A stretch of DNA of 26,727 nt. It comes from an uncultured Collinsella sp. (GTDB lineage Bacteria > Actinomycetota > Coriobacteriia > Coriobacteriales > Coriobacteriaceae). The DNA lies in contig CAADSS010000097.1 of assembly GCA_900751695.1 (NCBI GenBank), forward strand, positions 1 to 26,727, read 5' to 3'. Below are positions 13,641 to 20,731 of the stretch, one piece after another; positions within the stretch are counted from its first letter, which is position 1; every line of letters starts with the position of its first letter. The position numbers and the translations under genes were made by a program. The notes beneath the pieces were generated by a model. That model had not been told where the DNA came from. It saw nothing but the letters and a program-made list of their open reading frames with translations, and did not search any database.

Positions 13641-14930
13641 TTAGCGAATGTTGTAGAACGCGGCCTTGCCGGCGTAGTGCGCGCTGCCCTCGAGCTCGTC
13701 CTCGATACGGATGAGCTGGTTGTACTTGGCGATGCGGTCGCTACGGCACGGGGCGCCCGACTTGATCTGGCCGGCATTGACGCCCACGACCAGGTCGGCG
13801 ATCGTGGAATCCTCGGTCTCGCCGGAGCGGTGGCTCACGATGCAGGCGTAGCCGGCCTCCTTGGCGGTCTCGATGGCCTCGAGCGACTCGGTGAGCGTGC
13901 CGATCTGGTTGACCTTGACCAGGATCGCGTTGGCGGCGCCCAGCTTGATGCCCTTCTTGAGGCGCTCGGTGTTGGTGACGAACAGGTCGTCGCCCACCAG
14001 CTGCACCTTGTTGCCAATGCGGCGGGTCAGCTCGACCCAGCCGTCCCAGTCCTCCTCGGCCATGCCGTCCTCGATGGAGATGATGGGATAGGTGTCGACG
14101 AGCTTCTCCCAGTAATCGACCATCTGGGCACTCGTGTACTCCACGCCCTCGCCCTTGAGCTCGTACATGCCGGTCTCGGCGTTGTAGAACTCGGTCGAGG
14201 CCGGGTCCATGGCGTACATGAAGTCGACACCGGGCTTAAAGCCGGCCTTCTCCACGGCCTTGGTGATGTACTCGAACGGCTCGGCGTTGGTCTTGAGGTT
14301 GGGGGCAAAGCCACCCTCGTCGCCCACGCCGCCGCCCAGGCCTGCCTCGTGCAGCACGCCCTTGAGGGTGTGGTATACCTCGGCGCACCAACGCAGGCCC
14401 TCGGTAAAGCTCGGGGCGCCCACCGGCATGATCATGAACTCCTGGAAGTCGACGTTGTTGTCGGCATGCACGCCGCCGTTGAGAATGTTCATCATGGGCG
14501 TGGGCAGCAGGTGGGCGTTGACGCCACCCAGGTACTGGTACAGCGAAAGACCCGCCGACTCGGCAGCGGCGCGGGCAACTGCCAGCGACACGCCCAGAAT
14601 GGCGTTGGCGCCGAGCTTGGTCTTGTTGGGGGTACCGTCCGCGGCAATCAGCGCGGCATCGACGGTGCGCTGATCGAAGGCGTCGAGGCCCACGACGGCG
14701 TTAGCGCACTCGTTATTGACGTGCTCGACGGCCTGCGAGACGCCCTTGCCCAGGTAGCGACCCTTGTCGCCATCGCGCAGCTCGCAGGCCTCAAAGGCGC
14801 CGGTCGAAGCGCCCGAAGGCACCATTGCGCGGCCAAAGCTACCGTCCTCGAGCACGACCTCGACCTCGACAGTGGGATTGCCGCGGCTGTCGAGCACCTC
14901 GCGACCGTAGACGTCCAAAATATCGCTCAT
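13641..14930 (-). CDS. eno: Enolase
   Basis: A 429-residue enolase that converts 2-phosphoglycerate to phosphoenolpyruvate in glycolysis. The family landmarks are present: SRGNPTVEVEV near the N-terminus, PSGASTG, the acid/base Glu region in GDEGGFAPN, metal ligands in SIEDGM and GDDLFVTN, the catalytic Lys in ILVKVNQIG and the substrate loop SHRSGETED. The full length is normal. GAGGGAGA lies just before the ATG at 14930. It has its own terminator and a leader of roughly 90 nt with a possible operator. Gene order mazG–eno–divIC–ppx fits Actinomycetota. Confidence 0.98.
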   Translation of the reverse strand: MSDILDVYGREVLDSRGNPTVEVEVVLEDGSFGRAMVPSGASTGAFEACELRDGDKGRYLGKGVSQAVEHVNNECANAVVGLDAFDQRTVDAALIAADGTPNKTKLGANAILGVSLAVARAAAESAGLSLYQYLGGVNAHLLPTPMMNILNGGVHADNNVDFQEFMIMPVGAPSFTEGLRWCAEVYHTLKGVLHEAGLGGGVGDEGGFAPNLKTNAEPFEYITKAVEKAGFKPGVDFMYAMDPASTEFYNAETGMYELKGEGVEYTSAQMVDYWEKLVDTYPIISIEDGMAEEDWDGWVELTRRIGNKVQLVGDDLFVTNTERLKKGIKLGAANAILVKVNQIGTLTESLEAIETAKEAGYACIVSHRSGETEDSTIADLVVGVNAGQIKSGAPCRSDRIAKYNQLIRIEDELEGSAHYAGKAAFYNIR

Positions 14931-15003
14931 GTTGTCTCCCTCTCACTTGGAAACATAGTGGATGCAAGCGACCGGCTGACCGTGCACCGTCGGTGCGCCT
15001 CCG

Positions 15004-15048
15004 TAAGTTAGCCATGTCGCACTTTTTGCATTATGCCCTAAGTTAGCC
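15004..15048 (-). promoter_or_regulatory. Candidate eno promoter/operator
   Basis: A -10-like CATAAT on the minus strand (15035 down to 15030) would start a leader of about 90 nt. An exact 10-bp direct repeat, GGCTAACTTA on the minus strand, occurs at 15039-15048 (between -35 and -10) and 15004-15013 (downstream of the predicted start), 35 bp apart. This resembles paired repressor sites. The -35 is weak. Confidence 0.4.
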
Positions 15049-15068
15049 GAGGGATACACTTGATTTTC

Positions 15069-15115
15069 GAAAAATTTAGCGGGAACGATGAGGCGTGTCA
15101 GCCCGTCGTTCCCGC
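15069..15115 (-). terminator. mazG terminator
   Basis: On the minus strand GCGGGAACGA pairs perfectly with TCGTTCCCGC (10 bp, 17-nt loop) and is followed by TAAATTTTTC. It begins 4 bp after the mazG stop. Confidence 0.75.
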
Positions 15116-15119
15116 AGTC

Positions 15120-15980
15120 TTACTCCTCCGCCTTTGCGGCATCCCACAGGTCGTTAAGGCCGTGGGTCGAAAGCTCGGCAAGATCCACGTGGGCGTCAGC
15201 CGCCATCTGCTCCATCGCAGCCCAGCGGCGGCGGAACTTGGCCGTGCTCGCGCGCAGGGCACTCTCGGCGTCAATCCCCTCTTTGCGCGCAACGTTGACT
15301 AGGGCAAAGAGCAGGTCGCCAAACTCCATCTCGCGCTCGGGCGAGCCGGGCTCCTCGGCCTCAAACTCGGCACGCTCCTCGGCGACCTCGTCCCACACAT
15401 CCTGGACCGTCTCCCACTCAAAGCCCACGGCCGCCGCCTTGCGCGACACCTTCTGAGCTTGCATCAGCGCCGGCAGGTGCGTGGGCACGCCGTCGAGCAG
15501 ACCCTCGGGCCCAGCCTCGCCTGCCGCCACGGCCTGGTCTTTGGCGGCCTTCTCGGCAAGCTTGACCTCGTCCCAAATCTTGAGCACCTCGTCGGAGCTC
15601 TCGGCATCCGCATCGCCAAACACGTGCGGGTGACGACGGATGAGCTTGGCGTCGATATCGCGCGCCACGTCGGCCAGCGTAAACTCACCGGCATCCGCCG
15701 CAATCTGCGCATGCAGCACCACCTGCATGAGCACATCGCCCAGCTCCTCGCGCAGATGCGCCACGTCGTCCGCCTCGATGCAGTCGAGCGCCTCATAGGC
15801 CTCCTCGATCATGTTCTTGCCAATGCTACGGTGCGTCTGCTCACGGTCCCACGGACAGCCGTCGGGCTGACGCAGGCGCCAGATGGTCTGCACCAGATGC
15901 TGCAGCTCGGCCGACGCGTCGACCAGCGTGGACAGGTCACGCGAGCCCTCGGCATTTTGCTGAGCCATGTGCTGCGCCAT
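15120..15980 (-). CDS. mazG: Nucleoside triphosphate pyrophosphohydrolase MazG
   Basis: A 286-residue cytosolic all-alpha NTP pyrophosphatase that hydrolyses (d)NTPs to monophosphates, known as a house-cleaning enzyme and a modulator of ppGpp responses. The first MazG domain (about 24-125) has CPWDREQTH (42-50) and the metal-binding acids Glu59, Glu60, Glu63, Glu79 and Asp82. A second, more divergent MazG domain (about 170-275) carries ERAEFEAEE and EFGDLLFALV. The start at 15980 has GGAGGAGG upstream, formed by the last Glu codons of the preceding yfcE-like gene, with only 2 bp between the genes, so translation is probably coupled. It ends at the terminator 15069-15115. Confidence 0.94.
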   Translation of the reverse strand: MAQHMAQQNAEGSRDLSTLVDASAELQHLVQTIWRLRQPDGCPWDREQTHRSIGKNMIEEAYEALDCIEADDVAHLREELGDVLMQVVLHAQIAADAGEFTLADVARDIDAKLIRRHPHVFGDADAESSDEVLKIWDEVKLAEKAAKDQAVAAGEAGPEGLLDGVPTHLPALMQAQKVSRKAAAVGFEWETVQDVWDEVAEERAEFEAEEPGSPEREMEFGDLLFALVNVARKEGIDAESALRASTAKFRRRWAAMEQMAADAHVDLAELSTHGLNDLWDAAKAEE

Positions 15981-15982
15981 GG

Positions 15983-16531
15983 TTATTCCTCCTCCAGGAT
16001 CACGTGACGGAACGCGCCGCCCTCGTAGATGCCGTAGCTGTGCGTACCGTCCTTGGGAATGCTCACGCTGCCGGGGTTGAAGAGCCACAGGCCCGGGTGC
16101 GCCTCGCTTGCCTCGTTAACCTTGATATGCGTGTGGCCGTAGACGAGCGCGGAGCCTTCGGGCAGCGCGGGCGCGTGGTCGACGCTGTTGTGTATGCCGG
16201 CGCCAAAGACGTGGCCGTGCGTCAGGAACAGCTCGCGGCCGGTCTCGTCGAACAGCGTGGCGTAGTCCGCCATGACGGGGAAGTCGAGCACCATCTGGTC
16301 GACTTCGGCGTCGCAGTTGCCGCGCACCGCGATGATGCGGTCGGCCAGGGCGTTGAGCAGCGGAATCACGCGCTTGGGGGCGTAATCGCGCGGCAGGTCG
16401 TTGCGCGGGCCGTGGTAGAGCAGGTCGCCTAGCAGCACGATGCGGCCGGGCTGCTCGGATTCGATGGCGGCGCACAGACGCTCGGTCCAATATGCCGAGC
16501 CGTGGATGTCGGAGGCGATGAGGTATTTCAT
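15983..16531 (-). CDS. YfcE/MJ0936-type metallophosphodiesterase
   Basis: A 182-residue cytosolic phosphoesterase with the complete metal-binding set: ASDIHG (Asp8, His10), GDLLYHG (Asp36), RGNCD (Asn72, Asp74), LTHGH and YGHTH. This short form acts on phosphodiester substrates in vitro in characterised relatives; the natural substrate is unknown. AAGGA lies 8 nt before the ATG at 16531, and the in-frame extension to 16603 has no ribosome site. The stop is 2 bp before mazG, so the two form an operon, probably together with the LarC-like gene 73 bp upstream. Confidence 0.9.
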   Translation of the reverse strand: MKYLIASDIHGSAYWTERLCAAIESEQPGRIVLLGDLLYHGPRNDLPRDYAPKRVIPLLNALADRIIAVRGNCDAEVDQMVLDFPVMADYATLFDETGRELFLTHGHVFGAGIHNSVDHAPALPEGSALVYGHTHIKVNEASEAHPGLWLFNPGSVSIPKDGTHSYGIYEGGAFRHVILEEE

Positions 16532-16604
16532 GGGGAGATCCTTTCGAATGGGGTTGATGGGGGCTGAATACGGGGTCCGGCGGATGCGGAGCCCATCTAC
16601 CATG

Positions 16605-17090
16605 TTACTCGAATCGCAGCGCCGCGCTCTGAGCCGCCTGCATCACGCGTTGGAGCGGCACGCCATGTTCGCGGGCAAGACGGGCGCAATCCTCGTACTC
16701 GGGAGCCGCGCGCTCGCTGCCGTCGGGCAGGGTCGCCACCTTAACGGATACCTCGCCCCATGGCGTCGTTACGCGCTCAAAGCGGCGTGGCAGGCAAACG
16801 CGTTCCATCACCTGGCGACGAATGGCGTTGGTCGTGGTCTCCAAAAAGATAATCGTCTGCAAGCGCTCGATATCATCGTACGAGCAGATTACCTGCAGCT
16901 GCCAGCCGGGGCGGCCCTTTTTGCAGTAAAGGAGCAGCCAGTGCACCTCGCGGGCGCCGGCCTCGCGCAGGCGGTCGGCGGCGTAGGCGAGCACCTCGGG
17001 CGACGCGTCATCGATGTCGCACTCCAGCTTGACGATAGTTTCGGGCGCATCGGTCTCGCGAGACAGCGGGGATGTGCTATCGCATGGCAT
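16605..17090 (-). CDS. LarC C-terminal-domain (DUF111) protein, free-standing
   Basis: A 161-residue protein matching the C-terminal half of LarC (DUF111), the CTP-dependent nickel insertion enzyme for the nickel-pincer cofactor of lactate racemase. Characteristic segments are KLECDIDDASPEVLAYA, AREVHWLLLYCKKGRPG, FLETTTNAIRRQ and TPWGEVSVK. In Lactiplantibacillus plantarum LarC is made from larC1 and larC2 by a programmed frameshift. Here only the LarC2-like part exists, with its own ribosome site AAAGGAG 11 nt before the ATG at 17090. No LarC1-like sequence, frameshift context or larA/B/E gene is visible. Whether it works in cofactor synthesis with partners elsewhere or has another role cannot be told. 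Confidence 0.8.
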   Translation of the reverse strand: MPCDSTSPLSRETDAPETIVKLECDIDDASPEVLAYAADRLREAGAREVHWLLLYCKKGRPGWQLQVICSYDDIERLQTIIFLETTTNAIRRQVMERVCLPRRFERVTTPWGEVSVKVATLPDGSERAAPEYEDCARLAREHGVPLQRVMQAAQSAALRFE

Positions 17091-17232
17091 ACGGTCCGGC
17101 TCCTTTCCGCGCGGGCTCGTTTTGTTCATCCAAACGCTAGCACATCGCGAGCGGCGCAGGGGCGGCGTCATGGGATAGGTGCGACTTTTGCTGGGCGCAA
17201 GTGCTGGCGCGCTCCAACGCCGGCCCGCTCCA

Positions 17233-17304
17233 CTCAAACGTGTACGCCAGCCTCCAAACATGTCATTTTCTGCAGCTTTTGGAGGCTGATGTACATGTTT
17301 TGAG
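17233..17304 (+). repeat. 72-nt two-part stem-loop
   Basis: Outer arms CTCAAACGTGTAC (17233-17245) and GTACATGTTTTGAG (17291-17304) pair with one bulge. Inner arms CAGCCTCCAAA (17248-17258) and TTTGGAGGCTG (17278-17288) pair perfectly. In all this gives about 24 pairs around a 19-nt loop. It is too far from any stop codon to be an obvious terminator. It may be a dispersed palindromic repeat or a structured RNA. Confidence 0.65.
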
Positions 17305-17386
17305 AGCGCAAGCGAGGCCGCACCGCGCACCCTTTCCAGTCGATTTCGGCCCCCCGGTGCGCTCGTCGCATCGGGGGCCGCGCCAT

Positions 17387-17392
17387 TACAAT
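17387..17392 (+). promoter_or_regulatory. -10 TACAAT of the PHP phosphatase gene
   Basis: TACAAT lies 32 bp before the ATG at 17425, with AAAGGAG as ribosome site between. The -35 is weak. Confidence 0.45.
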
Positions 17393-17424
17393 GGAGCGGT
17401 TTCGCCAAATGCAAAGGAGTCACC

Positions 17425-18336
17425 ATGTCTGCTTGCCCGCTGGTCGATTGCCACACCCACACCTCGTTTTCGGACGGACATGCCTCGTTTGAGGAAAACG
17501 TCCGCGCTGCCGCGGCCGCCGGCTGCTGCGTCATGGTCTCGACCGATCACCTCACCCTGCCCGTCAGCATGGATGCCAACTGCGAGGTGCAGGTTGTCGA
17601 GGGCGACCTGCCGGCACATCGTCTGGCTTTTGAGGATGCCCGCAAGCTTGCCGCGCAGATCGCGTCGGAGCTCGAGCTTATCTATGGCTTTGAATGCGAT
17701 TGGTACGAGGGCTGCGAGCCTTTGGTTGAGCGCTGGTCCCAGGGCGCCGTCGTGCGCCTGGGCAGCGTGCATTGGATTGGCAACCCAGGCGATATCATGG
17801 CCGGCGCCGCGGGTACGGCGGGAACGGAAAACGTCGCTCGTCCCGATACACCCGATTCCCTTTGCGGTTGGATCGACGACGACACCAACCTGCACGTTTG
17901 GGAAAACCTGGGGGTACGCGGCGTGTGGGAGCGCTACGTCGACGACTGGTGCCGCGCCTGCGAGAGCCCGCTCAACTTTGATGTGATGGCTCACCCCGAC
18001 CTGGTCATGCGCTTTTCGAAGGAAGGCTTTGCGCCCGATTTTGATCCCGCGCCGTTCTGGGAGCAGATGGCCGAATGCGCCCACGATACGGGTCGCCGCG
18101 TTGAGGTCTCGACCGCCGCACCGCGCAAGGGCCTCGACGACTATTACCCCTCGACGGGGCTGTTGCGCTGCTTCGCCCACGCCGAGGTACCCATCACCTT
18201 TGGCTCGGACGCACACCGCGCCTGCGACATCTGCTGGAATATCCGCGAGGCACAAGCCCACACCTACGACTGCGGCTACCGAACCTACGATATCCCCCAC
18301 CCCACCGGCGAATGGGAATCCACACCCCTCGACTAA
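17425..18336 (+). CDS. PHP-family phosphatase, probable histidinol-phosphatase
   Basis: A 303-residue PHP-domain metalloenzyme. Metal-binding motifs are DCHTHTSFSDG (8-18), STDH near 39, YGFECDW, GSVHW, MAHPD, EVSTAAPRKG and FGSDAHRACD. This order matches HisK/HisJ-type histidinol-phosphate phosphatases, which convert histidinol phosphate to histidinol. HisB in this window is dehydratase-only and no other histidinol phosphatase is visible, so this gene plausibly supplies that step. It is on the opposite strand, converging with hisE at the end of the his operon, with 29 bp between stop codons. AAAGGAG precedes the ATG. Other PHP phosphoesterase activities cannot be excluded from sequence alone. 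Confidence 0.8.
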   Translation: MSACPLVDCHTHTSFSDGHASFEENVRAAAAAGCCVMVSTDHLTLPVSMDANCEVQVVEGDLPAHRLAFEDARKLAAQIASELELIYGFECDWYEGCEPLVERWSQGAVVRLGSVHWIGNPGDIMAGAAGTAGTENVARPDTPDSLCGWIDDDTNLHVWENLGVRGVWERYVDDWCRACESPLNFDVMAHPDLVMRFSKEGFAPDFDPAPFWEQMAECAHDTGRRVEVSTAAPRKGLDDYYPSTGLLRCFAHAEVPITFGSDAHRACDICWNIREAQAHTYDCGYRTYDIPHPTGEWESTPLD

Positions 18337-18337
18337 G

Positions 18338-18370
18338 ACTAGTCGTTGGGAACGTTCTTAAACGACTAGT
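18338..18370 (+). repeat. REP-like hairpin element, copy 3, at the his convergence point
   Basis: A perfect 10-bp stem ACTAGTCGTT/AACGACTAGT encloses GGGAACGTTCTTA. Relative to copy 1 (139-189), the stem has a compensated change from an A-T to a G-C pair. The hisE stop codon (18366-18368) lies inside the right arm, and the PHP gene stops 1 bp before the left arm. Confidence 0.8.
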
Positions 18371-18683
18371 GGCGGCGGGCGTTGAGTTCGCCGGCCAGCT
18401 CGTCGAGGGTAATGCCGTAGCGCTCAAGCGTCACGAGCAAGTGGTAGACCAGGTCGCCAGCCTCGTAGCGGATGTGATCGTGATCGTTATCCTTGCAGGC
18501 CATGATCACCTCGCTCGCCTCCTCGGCAAGCTTCTTGAGCAGCTCGTCCTCGACGTCGGTCAGCAGGCGAGCGGTATAGCTCTCCTGCGGCGATGCGTCG
18601 CGACGGCCGTGAATCACCTCGGCGAGACCTGTCAACGTCTCACCGATATTTCCATCCTGAACGTTTGCGGTGCGCACACCCAT
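18366..18683 (-). CDS. hisE: Phosphoribosyl-ATP pyrophosphatase HisE
   Basis: A 105-residue cytosolic enzyme that hydrolyses phosphoribosyl-ATP to phosphoribosyl-AMP, the second step of histidine synthesis. The MazG-like all-alpha fold is shown by LTDVEDELLKKLAEEASEV (about 41-59) with metal-binding acids and by YEAGDLVYHLLV (about 73-84). It is separate from HisI, whereas many bacteria have a HisIE fusion. AGAAAGGA lies before the ATG at 18683. It is the last gene of the his operon, 46 bp after hisI. Its last codons and stop are formed by the arm of a REP-like hairpin, which may also act as the operon's 3' end. Confidence 0.93.
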   Translation of the reverse strand: MGVRTANVQDGNIGETLTGLAEVIHGRRDASPQESYTARLLTDVEDELLKKLAEEASEVIMACKDNDHDHIRYEAGDLVYHLLVTLERYGITLDELAGELNARRH

Positions 18684-18729
18684 AGTTCAATCCTTTCTGG
18701 TTGGCCGAGCGTCTAATCGAGCGCCCGCC

Positions 18730-19059
18730 CTACGCGAGTTTCTTAAAGAAGCAGGTACGGTTGCCGGTATGGCAGGCCGGACCCGGCGAGTCAACCTTGA
18801 CCAGCAGCGTATCGCTATCGCAGTCGGCCCAAAGCTCCTTGACCTCCTGCATGTTGCCGCTCGTCGCGCCCTTGTTCCAGAGCTCCTGGCGGCTGCGGCT
18901 CCAAAACCACGTGGTACCGGTCTTGAGCGTCAGCCCCACCGATTCCTCGTTCATCCAAGCAACCATAAGCACCTCGCCGGTGTCATACTGCTGAACAACA
19001 CAAGGAATCAGCCCCTTGGCGTCGTATGTAAGCTTTGAAGGATCGGTTATCTCTTCCAT
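18730..19059 (-). CDS. hisI: Phosphoribosyl-AMP cyclohydrolase HisI
   Basis: A 109-residue zinc enzyme that opens the adenine ring of phosphoribosyl-AMP, the third step of histidine synthesis. Signature segments are LMVAWMNEES, TWFWSRSRQELWNKGATSGN, DCDSDTLLVKV (metal-binding Cys and Asp residues) and GPACHTGNRTCFF. The start at 19059 is chosen because GGGGAGAGAA precedes it and the family N-terminus follows; the open frame to 19128 runs into the palindromic spacer. It lies 142 bp after hisF, the largest gap in the operon, and that gap is filled by a large palindrome. Confidence 0.93.
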   Translation of the reverse strand: MEEITDPSKLTYDAKGLIPCVVQQYDTGEVLMVAWMNEESVGLTLKTGTTWFWSRSRQELWNKGATSGNMQEVKELWADCDSDTLLVKVDSPGPACHTGNRTCFFKKLA

Positions 19060-19101
19060 TTCTCTCCCCAAATTCAAACTTCGCAGGTCGGCGAGGGTTG
19101 T

Positions 19102-19188
19102 CCAGGTGCCCGAGATTCCGAGCGACAAGCCCGACGACGCGTACTTAAGTACGCGAGGAGGGTTGGAGCCGGAAGGTCGGGTGCCTGG
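19102..19188 (-). repeat. Large imperfect palindrome between hisF and hisI
   Basis: The outer arms CCAGGTGCCCGA and TCGGGTGCCTGG pair with two mismatches. TTCCG (19116-19120) pairs with CGGAA (19170-19174). At the centre is a perfect 16-bp palindrome, GCGTACTTAAGTACGC (19139-19154). The whole 87-bp element can fold into a long hairpin in the his mRNA. It has no U tract, so it is more likely a repeat or RNA-processing/stabilising structure than a terminator. Confidence 0.75.
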
Positions 19189-19201
19189 GCAAGCCGCAGC
19201 A

Positions 19202-19984
19202 TTAGAAGTCCAGCCTCACAGGAATATCTTGAGAGGCCATATACTCTTTGACTTCGCGAATGCTGAACGTCCCAAAGTGAAAGACGCTGGCCGCCAGCAC
19301 GGCATCGGCTTCGCCCTCGATCACGCCCTCGGCAAAATGCTCGAGCGTACCCACGCCGCCGCTTGCGATCACCGGAATCGGCACCGCGCGCGCCACGGCG
19401 CGGGTGAGCGCCAGGTCAAAGCCGGCCTTGGTGCCGTCGCGGTCCATACTGGTGAGCAAAATCTCGCCGGCGCCGCGACGAGCCGCTTCCTCGGCCCACG
19501 CCACCGCGTCGATACCCGTGGCGTTGCGGCCTCCCGCGGTAAAGACCTCCCACCTATCGGCACCCGGCTCTCCGGGCAAACCGACGCGCTTGGCATCGAT
19601 CGCCACGACCACGGCCTGGCTGCCAAACGCCGCGGCAGCCTGGCTGATCAGCGACGGGTCACGCACGGCGGCAGAGTTGAGCGACACCTTATCGGCACCG
19701 GCGGCAACCATGGTCCGCATGCCCGCCAAGTCGCGGAAACCGCCACCCACGGTATAGGGAATAGCGAGCTCCTCGGCCGCATGCGCCGCCATCTCGATAG
19801 TCGTCGCACGGTTGTCGCTCGTGGCGGTAATGTCCAGGAAGACGACCTCGTCCGCACCCTCGCGGTCATAGGCACGCGCCAGCTCCACCGGATCGCCCGC
19901 ATCGCGTAAGCTCACAAAGTTGACGCCCTTGACCACACGACCGTCCTTGACGTCCAGGCAGGGAATCACGCGCTTGGTAAGCAT
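19202..19984 (-). CDS. hisF: Imidazole glycerol phosphate synthase cyclase subunit HisF
   Basis: A 260-residue (beta/alpha)8 barrel that, with ammonia from HisH, makes imidazole glycerol phosphate and AICAR. Catalytic Asp11 (CLDVKDGRVVKG) and Asp130 (VVAIDAKRV) are present, as are the phosphate-binding turns VGGGFRD and ASGGVG and the C-terminal FSIREVKEYM. The length is normal. GGAGGAG precedes the ATG at 19984, and only 3 bp separate it from the hisA stop, so the two are tightly linked. Confidence 0.97.
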   Translation of the reverse strand: MLTKRVIPCLDVKDGRVVKGVNFVSLRDAGDPVELARAYDREGADEVVFLDITATSDNRATTIEMAAHAAEELAIPYTVGGGFRDLAGMRTMVAAGADKVSLNSAAVRDPSLISQAAAAFGSQAVVVAIDAKRVGLPGEPGADRWEVFTAGGRNATGIDAVAWAEEAARRGAGEILLTSMDRDGTKAGFDLALTRAVARAVPIPVIASGGVGTLEHFAEGVIEGEADAVLAASVFHFGTFSIREVKEYMASQDIPVRLDF

Positions 19985-19987
19985 GGG

Positions 19988-20731
19988 CTACTCCTCCCCT
20001 CGGGCGGCGGCCAGCGCCCGTGCCAGCGTAAAGTTGCCTTCGTAGAGCGCACGGCCGGTAATGGCGCCTTCAATCGCGACCTCGCCCACCGCGGCCAGTG
20101 CGCGGATGTCGTCGAGCGTCGAGATACCGCCCGAAGCCACGACGGGAAAGCCCGCGACCTCGGCCACATAGCGATACGCCGCCACATCGATGCCCGTCTG
20201 CATGCCATCGCGCGCGATGTCGGTATACACCAGATGCTTAAAGCCCAGCTCGGTAAGCTGCGCCACGGCATCGTCGAGCACCACGCCCGCGCCGTCGCGC
20301 CAGCCGTTCACCTTAACCTGGCCGTCGCGTGCGGCAATGTCGGCGACCAGCAGCTCGCCAAAGCCTTGGGCTGCCACCTCAGCAAAACCCGGCTCGGTCA
20401 CCAGCACCGTGCCCAGCGCGATGCGGCGCGCACCGTAGCCGGCCAACTCGTCGATGCGCGCGAGCGAGCGGACGCCGCCGCCCACGTCCACGGACAGACC
20501 GTCGACGCCGCAGATGGCCTTAATCGCCGCCGAGTTGGCAGCGCATGTGTCCTCGTCCTCGCCAAAGGCAGCGGACAGGTCGACGACGTGCACCCAGCTT
20601 GCGCCCTGCTCGGCAAACAAGCGGGCAACGGCCACGGGGTCGTCGGAATATACCTTGCAGCGGCTGCGGTCGCCACGCTCCAGGCGCACGACCTTGCCGC
20701 CGATCAGATCGATTGCGGGAAACAGGATCAT
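19988..20731 (-). CDS. hisA: Phosphoribosylformimino-5-aminoimidazole carboxamide ribotide isomerase HisA
   Basis: A 247-residue (beta/alpha)8 barrel that isomerises ProFAR to PRFAR. Catalytic Asp8 (FPAIDLIGGKVVRL) and Asp131 (VADIAARDGQVKVNGW) are present, with phosphate-binding VDVGGGVRS and ASGGIS. Its start overlaps the hisH stop in an ATGA arrangement, with GAGGAGG upstream. Some Actinomycetota use this barrel for both HisA and TrpF reactions (PriA); I cannot decide from sequence whether this one is bifunctional, and no trp genes are in the window. Confidence 0.96.
   Translation of the reverse strand: MILFPAIDLIGGKVVRLERGDRSRCKVYSDDPVAVARLFAEQGASWVHVVDLSAAFGEDEDTCAANSAAIKAICGVDGLSVDVGGGVRSLARIDELAGYGARRIALGTVLVTEPGFAEVAAQGFGELLVADIAARDGQVKVNGWRDGAGVVLDDAVAQLTELGFKHLVYTDIARDGMQTGIDVAAYRYVAEVAGFPVVASGGISTLDDIRALAAVGEVAIEGAITGRALYEGNFTLARALAAARGEE

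Larger units (their letters stand above)
17091..17424. other. Divergent intergenic region with two hairpins
   Basis: This 334-bp region separates the LarC-like gene from the PHP phosphatase. It holds the large stem-loop at 17233-17304, a second hairpin pairing CGGCCCCC (17347-17354) with GGGGGCCG (17373-17380), and the PHP-gene promoter. No gene is seen. Confidence 0.6.

Noticed and set aside
13578..15011. Plus-strand open frame of 477 codons antisense to eno
   Set aside because: It mirrors enolase codons, crosses the eno terminator and has no family motif.
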